Source of the DNA: Bimuria novae-zelandiae CBS 107.79
Lineage: Eukaryota; Ascomycota; Dothideomycetes; Pleosporales; Didymosphaeriaceae
Assembly (NCBI GenBank): GCA_010015655.1
Contig: ML976670.1
Span: 541,523-605,522 of the forward strand
DNA: 64,000 nucleotides
Reading direction: 5' to 3'
Shown: piece after piece, positions 56,600 through 64,000 of the stretch
Position numbering within the stretch: position 1 is the first letter of the stretch
Layout: each line of letters begins with the position of its first letter
Made by a program: the position numbers and the translations under genes
Notes under the pieces: generated by a model
Told to the model about the DNA's origin: nothing
Seen by the model: only the letters and a program-made list of their open reading frames with translations
Database searches by the model: none

Positions 56600-58075
56600 C
56601 TGCTATCGGATAGTATATACTTAAAATTTAAGTAGTAAAGGCGGCGGTAGCTCTTATACCTCTTACTATAAGGTATACGGCATGCTAGCCTCCAAGGGAT
56701 CTATAAGTATATTAATATTAATTCTATTATCCTTAACTATAGTAAAGACCTTTCTTACATCTCTATAATCTTTGTGTGGACCCTCGTTAAGCCACCACCA
56801 CAGGAAAAGCAGTGTTATATAGTAGAGCTCCTCTACGTTACTGTAAGTTAATAGATCCTACGTTAAAACTAGTAAGTTATCTAGTAGGCGATTAGGTTCT
56901 CGCTGCTAGGCAGGTAATCTTTAAAATAGCTAACTTTATACTAATTAACTTGCTATAGACGCGATTAGTAATTTAAGCATATCTTTTATTATAGGCTCGC
57001 CGTTAGAGTCGCTCCTCCTTCGCCGTCGCCCAGCCTGCCCACGAGATCTCGCTATTATCAACCAAACGTTGTCTGACGGCTCTGCAACTATACACCTTTG
57101 CAGCGACACCTCGCGGGCCCATATGGCGACTATATTACCCTCGACGGGTATATGATCGGAGAATCGCACCAGTAACGATTCAGTACGCTAAAAGTAGCAC
57201 ACATGGGCGTAGTTCGAGTACATGGTGTCCTGGCACCTCTACGCGTCCCGTATTTGGATAGCTGGCCCATTACCTATCTAGTCAATCGCCATGACGTCTG
57301 GCAGCTTAGCGAGTTGGCGATTAGTAGCGGTAAGTTGTACCTAAGAGCCTTATAGGCCACCTACGCGTGACTGACTTGAAGCAGGCACCTAAGGTGACTC
57401 TAGCAATAGCACTAAGTTAAAATCCATGCACGTAGTAGCCCCTAGGGGCGCTAATTATAGTAACTCTTCCACGCTGGTTTTTACGTTAGTAAAACGTAGG
57501 TAACTCTCCCTGCGTTTAAAAGCGTTTACTATATAATCCTTTGCTAAAGTTTAACTTAAATATATAATAATAGTAAGGCTTTTAATAAAGACTTTCTCCT
57601 GGGTGCTTATCTCTATAACGACGCTATTAGCCTATCTCCAAACCTCGTCTGCTATTAGACTACTAAGTAGTTGCTTATAATTGCTATCCTCTACGCTATT
57701 AACTATCTTATTATTATAGTACGCTCTATAGCAACACCTTATATAAGTTTTATTAATTACCTTAGTAAGCTCCTTATCTAATTATTATATAAAAGGACCT
57801 AGCTAGGCTAACGATAGGCTATTTTCTAAGTATATTTCTTACTCCTTAACGTCCTTATCCTTAAGTTGCTCTGCCTTAGCTGCCTTAGCAGTAGTTATAT
57901 AATTAGCTTTATTTATTATCTTTTATAAAGGTGCCCTAGCCTTTGCTTTTTTAGGAGTTTTTTTACGAGGTAACTTTATTATACGCGACTTTTTAGCTGC
58001 CCGCGTTACTTAGAGTAGATTCTTACCCCCCTTAAACACCTAAGTACTCTTACGTTTACGACTTTTAGCTAGCAT
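56600..58075 (-). pseudogene. Element A second gene, unknown family, conserved in element B
   Basis: Starts at ATG 58075 with a basic N-terminus MLAKSRKRKST, a stop where Gln is expected, then VFKGGKNLL. Later RCQDTMYSNYAHVC, a hydrophobic VEGNIVAIWAREVSLQRCIV (open at 57169-56945) and an arginine-rich stretch, then IKDMLKLLIASIAS. Element B has matching pieces in the same order and orientation. No known domain recognised. Cysteine/histidine pairs could be a zinc site, but that is speculation. Confidence 0.55.
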
Positions 58076-58241
58076 TATAATAACCCTTAAGGATAATAGC
58101 AAGGTATCGTTTAAGGGAATGAATTTATGTACGGCATCTAATTGTACGGAAAAATAGGTGGGGTCAAATGACGCGCAGGAAGCGATTACCTAATAAGCGC
58201 CCAGATCACATGTGTAGCGGGATTTTACGAAACCACCGATA

Positions 58242-58436
58242 GCGCACGGCGTTCCTGCGTGCATGGGCGATCCCCGCAGGAGCAATCAGCGAGGCACGGG
58301 CGAAAGAAAACTTTGGGCAACTCCAGTGGGAATCCAGTACTGAGAAACGCGAAATCCGTCCTCTATAGATACGTGAACAATACTTAGATACTCCGGGTCA
58401 CTGTTGGAGAGCTCGAGAATGCGCTTCGCCGTTCTG
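58242..58436. other. Unmutated spacer between transposons A and E4
   Basis: About 195 bp of normal composition (CpA and TpG present) between two RIP-like elements; probably a remnant of the original locus. Confidence 0.5.
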
Positions 58437-58438
58437 TA

Positions 58439-60573
58439 CTGTGTCTGTGCACCGAACGCCCGGAGTCACCGAACGCCCGCTCCGGCACCTTCACGCCCAC
58501 CACAGACATGAGGCTGTAGAGCCACATACAATAGCTATTATTGTAAGAACTTTTAATAGTTTATTTTATAGCTTTATGCGATTATTTTAATGCCTGCTAT
58601 ATCCTCTTTAGTCTAATTTTGTGGCCGCGGCTGCTCTTTTTAAGCTTAGGAGTTAGGGAACGCTTATAAATAATAGGTTAACTATAAGTAGTCGTAGTAC
58701 TACGTTTCTACTTCTTTCTAGGTGCTGTAGCTTATAAGGCCTTACGTTTACCTTTTTAAGATAATTATAGCGCTTTTCTAGCGTCGCGTTCTTCTTTCTT
58801 ATGCTTTCTTTTAGTCTTACGTTCCTTTATACCTGCGCGCTTCTCTGCGTTAACCTAGTCTCGCTCTACCTTCTCCCTTGCCTACTTCTTACGCTTCTCT
58901 TCTGCAATCTTCTCCTTATATATCTTATTAGCATAAGCTAACTCCTTTATCTTAGCCTTTTCTAGTTCCTTATCTTGCCTCTTTTATTTTATAATAGCTA
59001 CGCGAGCGCGCGCCTCTCAAAAGGCTCTAGGCAACTATATTATTACTCTACTATAATACTCCTAATATTATTATAGATCTAATTACCTGCTAGCCTACTT
59101 CTTACGCTTTTTGTTCTGGTATAGCTTCTTACGCAAGCTATTATTTTCGCTATAAAGGAGCTTAATTTAGGTTAAGAGGTGGTAGATAGTTTAACCTAGC
59201 TTTCGCGCACCTATACTACGCGGATCCTTCGCTTCTGCACGTAGTGTACTGCAAGCTTTAAGCTAATCTTTTATAGAATAAGCTGTAGAAGTAGAGGAAT
59301 CTAATTTTAAGTCCTTAGGAGTTATGTGGCGGAACCTATTAAGTATAATGTTGGGGTTTACTAGGGATATGCTAGTGGCTAAGAAGGACTTCTTTATAAG
59401 CTCTTCTTTAAATGTGTTAACCTAGGCAGGCTAAAATAGGTTAAAGAAGTTACCTTTTAATAGTAGGGATAGGCCTTAAGACTTCTAGAGATAGTCGTTA
59501 AGTTCGCTACTATAGTTAGAAGAGAGAGGCTTAAAGCAGATAATATCTAATAGCTATAGAGTCTAGGTACTATAAGGAGGTAACACTACTAGTATAATCT
59601 AATTCTTGTAATAGTATTTAAGGAATTCTTGCGTTAGGTGACTGCTATAACTATTTATAATTAAGAGGCGGTACTCTAACCTAGTCTTTAGCTTAGTATA
59701 ACGGTTAAACACCTGCTCTAACCAGGCTAGCCCGATGTTATTGTTTGTCCATCCAGAAGGTGAAGAAGCCACATGGATAGCGTGTTTTCCGGCCTTGATA
59801 TCCGCCACCTAGTGGCTCTGGATGGTGGAGTTTTTTGACGCAAAGATAATGCCAGGGGAAAGAGTAGTACTATTCGCGCAGATCGCGGCCAAAAGGCTTA
59901 CTTACTTACGTAAGCCATCTTAACGAGCCTGCCTAACCTCCTTCTTTTTATATTAACGCCTACTAAAGATGCGTTTTAACCTGCCTAGTACCCTAATCGC
60001 GAAGCCCTTCTTATCTATATTATATATATTCTCCTCTTTAATATTATATTCTGTAATTTTCTGCTATAATAAGTTAAAGTATAGCCTATATTTATGCACT
60101 AATTTAGCGTTATAATAATTAAAGTCTATGCCCGTGGTCTATTAAGAGATAAGCTAATTATCGTGATAGTAAAGGAAGCGCGTAACCTAGCTTTTAGAAA
60201 CGCGTCCTTGCGTAACTATAGATACGAAATTCTATACTATACTTCTTATAGGTGGTAAGTAACGCGTAGTTAGCTCTTTAATATATTTAACTAGGTTATC
60301 TTCTTGCTGGTTATTAAGTTTGCGGTTATTAAAGACATTAATATATTAGGGGACCTGCACGCCTTAGTGCGCGCGTAATAACGTTATGCAAGAAATACTA
60401 TAATTTTCTATAATATAAGTATATATAGGTTTCTTTCTTAGCTTTAGTGCATTGATTGCTGCAAGCGCATTACTTAATCCTAGTATAGTGTTAAGTTATT
60501 ACGCGTTAAAATATGGTGCAAATGTTGCGCGGCGGGCGTTTGGTAACTCCGGGCGTTCGGTGCACAGACACAG
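58439..60573 (-). mobile_element. Fot1/pogo-like transposon E4 (2135 bp)
   Basis: TA at 58437-58438 and 60574-60575. Inverted repeats of about 46 bp begin ctgtgtctgtgcaccgaacg; they differ at few positions, all C/T or G/A. Minus-strand transposase inside. Abuts element B at the shared TA 60574-60575. Confidence 0.9.
58620..60470 (-). pseudogene. E4 Fot1/pogo-type transposase, RIP-degraded
   Basis: Minus-strand reading through many stops: a helix-turn-helix region, LVKYIKELTTRYLPPIRSIV, the NIDKKGFAIRVLGRLKRIFS core, then GWTNNNIGLAWLEQVFNRYT and RLLIINSYSSHLTQEFLKYY. The last part is open at 59808-59599. The second catalytic Asp (LILD/N) has become Asn. A basic tail runs toward 58620. Not functional. 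Confidence 0.8.
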
Positions 60574-60699
60574 TATCGGTGCTTTGCAAAAGACCGTCCC
60601 GACCCACTCTGGGCGCTTGTTAGGTAATCGCTTCCCCACTTTCATTGTCGCTCATACAAAATTATATGAGAGACGATGTAATTAAGGAAATTACACTAA

Positions 60700-61740
60700 C
60701 TTTTTTTATTACTAGAGTTTTATATAGTATGCTAATTAATCCTAAGAAGCCTATAGGCTATAGACTATAGGCGTTAATAGTGCAGGCGATTATTAAGCGT
60801 ATAAAGGTAGGGTAAAAAAACCACGAGATTTATAGATCTTTTAGAGTTAACACTAAAACTATATAGAAATACTAACTTAATCTGGAAGCGTTTAGTTAGC
60901 TATACCCTCTACAATATATTAAAATTAGTTAGCCACCATCGCTGCGTTAATACTATAAAGACGCCTTGTTAGAGTTCCTACGGGGCAAACCTACGGCATA
61001 TCTCGATGAGATGCAGGCCTTCTTGTGCGACGACTTCGACTTATAGGTATTAGTAGCCACTATCACGAGATTTCTCGCTGGCATAAGGTAGAGTCGAAAA
61101 GCTGCGTTAAAAGCTGCTAGGGAGTACTATAAAGGCCTCCGTCAGGTGTTTCGTGCACGCTACCAATAAATATATAAACTAAAGCAGGTCGTTTGCCTCG
61201 ACGAGAGCGCCTATAATAAGAGAACTAGCGATAGAAAGTATGCCTAGTCACCTATAAACACGCCAACAGACGTACAATACTTAGCGCAACGCATAGAGAG
61301 GTGGAGCTTGCTCCCTACTATAGATATAGACAGTTACGTTAATCATGTCCTATACTAAGGAGTAATTACCGTAGATTTAATAGAGGAGTTTCTGGCGAAT
61401 AAAGTACTCCCTTATTATAATCCTTAGCTAGGTAAACGATTAATAATAGTCCTTAATAATGCCTCTATTTATAGGTTAGAAAAGATTATCTTATTATGCG
61501 TGGAGGCGGGCATTGTACTCGAATATTTGCCGCCATACTCGCTAGATTTTAACCCGATTAAGTAGACCTTTAAGGCGTTAAAAAACTAGATAAAAAAGCA
61601 CTACAAACGCGCTTATACGTATAAGGATTTTACTTACTTCTTAGAGAAGGTAGTATAGAACGTATACTATAATTAGGTGGAATCCGCGCAAGGATTCTTT
61701 AAGTTCTATAAGTAGGTGCTATAGGTACTAGATAAGGCAT
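60700..61740 (+). pseudogene. Element B transposase, Tc1/mariner DDE_3 type
   Basis: Read through stops: VDLIEEFLANKVLPYYNP, RLIIVLNNASIYRLEKI (second catalytic site, Asp now Asn), GIVLEYLPPYSLDFNPIK and FKALKN, matching DDE_3 Tc1 transposases and the homologous region of element A. Ends at about 61740. Inactive. Confidence 0.75.
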
Positions 61741-62169
61741 AATACTAAAAGATTAGTATCTATAATAATATCGCGGAGGTCGCTAAAAGTCGCCCGCTAT
61801 TATCTAAAACTTTAGCTTTAATAGCTAGAGAAGGTGTAACTAATGTCGCTAAATTAATTAATATTATCTATTTTACGATATCTATTATAGGTAAAGAGTT
61901 ATAAAGGGAAAGATGTTATTAGCGTGGACAAAGTATAGTATTTTTAGCAGGTCTTAGCGCCTCTATAAGTAATTTTATTACTAAATAGGCGCGCGTACGC
62001 GTGGACTTAGTTAAATTTTAATTAGAAAATAGCCTGTGCGTAGTGTATAGAACCTTTCCGCTAATGTTGCTAGCTCTCTACACTAAATTGTCTCTCTCCC
62101 TACGCAACCTCTCACGCTGTTTACGCTCTTAATCCTCTCTATATACGTTTGTGGCACCCTCCTTATCGC

Positions 62170-63796
62170 TCTCTATAAGTCTATTATACCCAGATCGCCA
62201 CCAAATCGCCATCCTGCGGAGGCGGAGGAGTAACAGCACTAATAATATAAAATACTACTCTTATACAGCGTACGGCATCCCCGCGTTAGATAGATCTATT
62301 AGTATATTAAGGTTAATTTGCCCCCGTTAAACAACGTTATTAAATACCTAATTAACTTTAGGTAGCTCTCTAGCTAGTGCTTAGTCTTTCTACTAGTTAA
62401 AGAAGTGCTAAGTTTAATAGGTAAGCTCCACCGTGTTTTTATAAGTTAAGTCTTGCTATACTAACGTTAAAGAGCTCCTTCAGGTTGTAGACAGTGTCTT
62501 AACCTATCGCTACTAGCTAATAATTTAACTCTGTGCTAACTAGCTTATAGAGAGAGAGCTAGCGGCGATAACCTTTATAAAGTCGTCTATATTAAGCTTG
62601 GATCTAGTACCTTTTTTGGCTAATTTCTGCGACGCCTTCTCCTTTGCAGACCTCTCTCTGGCCAGCGAAAGACTTAGGCGTATATTATTATGTAGCTCGT
62701 CGACTATACACTTGCCCTTTGTTATATCGCGCGCCTATGCCGCCACTATAGTACTACTTGCCAGGTAATAGTTCTTAAAATAATTAGGTTACCTAGGCGT
62801 ACGTTTAACCTAGCACACGTATAGATAGTTACTACAATAGGTATCCTGGCATCGCTATTAATTACGTATAGCGACTATAGGGCTTTTACTAACGATAGTA
62901 TGTGCGAGAACTTCTAGCAGGTTATATAACTAGCGCTAAGTTATAATAAGTCGCGATAGAAAGCTCTAAAAGCTCTATAAGCTAAATACCCCTCTATTAC
63001 GCGTCTAATTATTTTAGCTAGTTTCTAGCTCTAATAGCGTTAAATTAAAGTTAACGTAAGTTATCTTAGTAATAGACTCTTCCTTTAACTTATACGCGCG
63101 CTCGACGACCTGTATAAAGGTAACGCTATTACTACGTTTAAAAAACTACGTAAGTCTTTATCGCTCGGGTATCTGTAGTATATATACAACCGCGGTTAAG
63201 TTTTTTACTATAGTTTTAATAGGGGGAGTTAACTCTAAGAGGTTTTATATAATATTATCTACCTACTGCCAGAGCTCTGCGCAGAAGTACGTACGTATTC
63301 TTATTTTAGTATTAAAATTAATTCTAACTTCCTCCTTACGTAGGAACGCGCGCCAGCGATAGGTAATATATAGCTTAACTTTATATAATTCTAGTAATTT
63401 GTTAAATACCCCCTTATTACACGTTTAGCTATTATTATTAATCTCTAGTAGCGGCGTTAGCGCGTTAACTTTACTAAAAATTAAAACCTGCTTATTATTA
63501 TTAAATACCCCCCTATTACGCGAATGCTCTTTCTCTAGTAACGTAGGCCTTTAAGCTAACTAAGGTTCTTCGTCCTCGGGGTAATCGTCAACGTATATAT
63601 AAAAGTCGTTGTCGTTAACGCCCTCTGGCAGAGGTTGTTCCTCCTCTATAGGTCCTTCCTCCTCTATGCCAGCAAATCGTACGACGGCCAGGGGTGCCCT
63701 CGTTAATAGGGCTTTTTTTGGCGCCCTACGCTTCCTTAGAGGGTTGCGGCCAGCGTTAAACACCTATTTTGCCTTCCTTTTGCGGGTACTCGGCAT
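62170..63796 (-). pseudogene. Element B second gene, unknown family, conserved in element A
   Basis: ATG 63796: basic MPSTRKRKAK, stop in place of Gln, then VFNAGRNPLRKRRAPKKALL and an acidic stretch (EEEGPIEEEQPLPE...YPEDEEP) open at 63763-63560. Further on RCQDT.CSNYLYVC at about 62850, STIVAA-ARDITKGKCIVDE, a lysine-rich stretch and LNIDDFIKVIAASSLSIS. Order, orientation and motifs match the second gene of element A. Unknown function. Confidence 0.55.
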
Positions 63797-63987
63797 AATA
63801 CATTTACTACACGGCAACTAACTGCCTTTATACACCTCGTAGAAAGTTAATTTTCCTGTATTACATCGTCTCTTATATAATTTTAGGTGTAGGGCAATGA
63901 AAGCGGGGAAGCGATTACCTAAAAAGCGTGCAGCCACTCAGAAACTCGCCCCAAGTGGGTCGGGACGGTCTTTTGCAAAGCGTTATA

Positions 63988-64000
63988 ACGTGTCCGTGCA
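63988..64000 (+). mobile_element. Start of another Fot1-type inverted repeat at window edge
   Basis: Directly after the TA at 63986-63987 the window ends with acgtgtccgtgca; the first 12 bases equal the tip of E2. A further Fot1-like copy probably begins here. Confidence 0.5.

Larger units (their letters stand above)
54992..58239 (+). mobile_element. Tc1-like element A (3.25 kb) with two convergent genes
   Basis: Inverted ends share tttcgtaaaatcccgctaca then catgtga (left from 54998, right to 58232). TA at about 54990 and 58240-58241. Subterminal motif tta(g)gtaatcg.ttcc is shared with element B. The right tip reads TCGGTGGTTTCG from the TA, close to TCGGTGCTTTGC of B. Heavily CpA-depleted inside, while the ends and flanks are not. 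Confidence 0.8.
60576..63985 (+). mobile_element. Tc1-like element B (3.4 kb) with two convergent genes
   Basis: Left TA 60574-60575, right TA at about 63984-63987. Inverted ends share ctttgcaaaagaccgtcccg then acccact; both sides then have ttaggtaatcgcttcccc and gagacgatgtaat further in. Same size class and layout as element A. The 282 bp MITE at 42586 has the same ends. Interior strongly CpA/TpG-depleted. Confidence 0.85.

Overview
The window looks like chromosomal DNA of a filamentous ascomycete, most likely a dothideomycete (class inferred, not proven). The evidence is genes with 47-91 bp GT-AG introns and typical fungal families (annexin XIV-like, GPI2, 2EXR, F-box/LRR, MARVEL), together with Fot1/pogo, Tc1, piggyBac and Tad1-like transposons. 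The repeats are heavily altered in the manner of repeat-induced point mutation (RIP): they are TpA-rich, nearly free of CpA/TpG and full of stops on both strands.

Layout. 0-13 kb is genic: a P450 C-terminal part with a premature stop, a MARVEL-like membrane protein, a SAM methyltransferase, a 28-residue cysteine-rich gene, three tandem minus-strand F-box/LRR paralogs that are all broken, and a photolyase. 13.5-28.0 kb is a transposon nest. Fot1-like element E1 abuts Fot1-like element E2 at a shared TA. E2 is split by a 6 kb Tad1-like LINE plus two 0.91 kb non-autonomous units, all separated by versions of the same 12 bp target. A MITE and Fot1-like element E3 follow. 28.7-39 kb is genic: a doubtful membrane protein, annexin, a 2EXR protein, GPI2, a broken F-box gene and an F-box-like gene. 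40.3-42.9 kb holds a piggyBac copy with a perfect 30 bp inverted repeat, and a MITE inserted in its right end. 43.5-48.0 kb holds a gentisate-type catabolic group: FAD monooxygenase, gentisate 1,2-dioxygenase and an FAH-family hydrolase. The first two carry premature stops. 48.1-53.6 kb has an aldo-keto reductase, an FAD oxidoreductase and a secreted GH16 glucanase with a 16 nt micro-exon. 55-64 kb is a second nest: two related 3.2-3.4 kb Tc1-like elements (A and B) flanking a Fot1-like element (E4), with another Fot1-type end at the window edge.

The most unusual observations are these. The two Tc1-like elements each carry a second, convergent, mutually conserved gene beside the DDE transposase. 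The LINE and its non-autonomous partners sit at one repeated target. Many single-copy genes next to the repeats (P450, F-box genes, monooxygenase, gentisate dioxygenase) are broken by in-frame stops that could each arise from one C-to-T or G-to-A change. Coordinates of degraded transposase genes are approximate. Gene functions are inferred from recognised motifs, without any database search.
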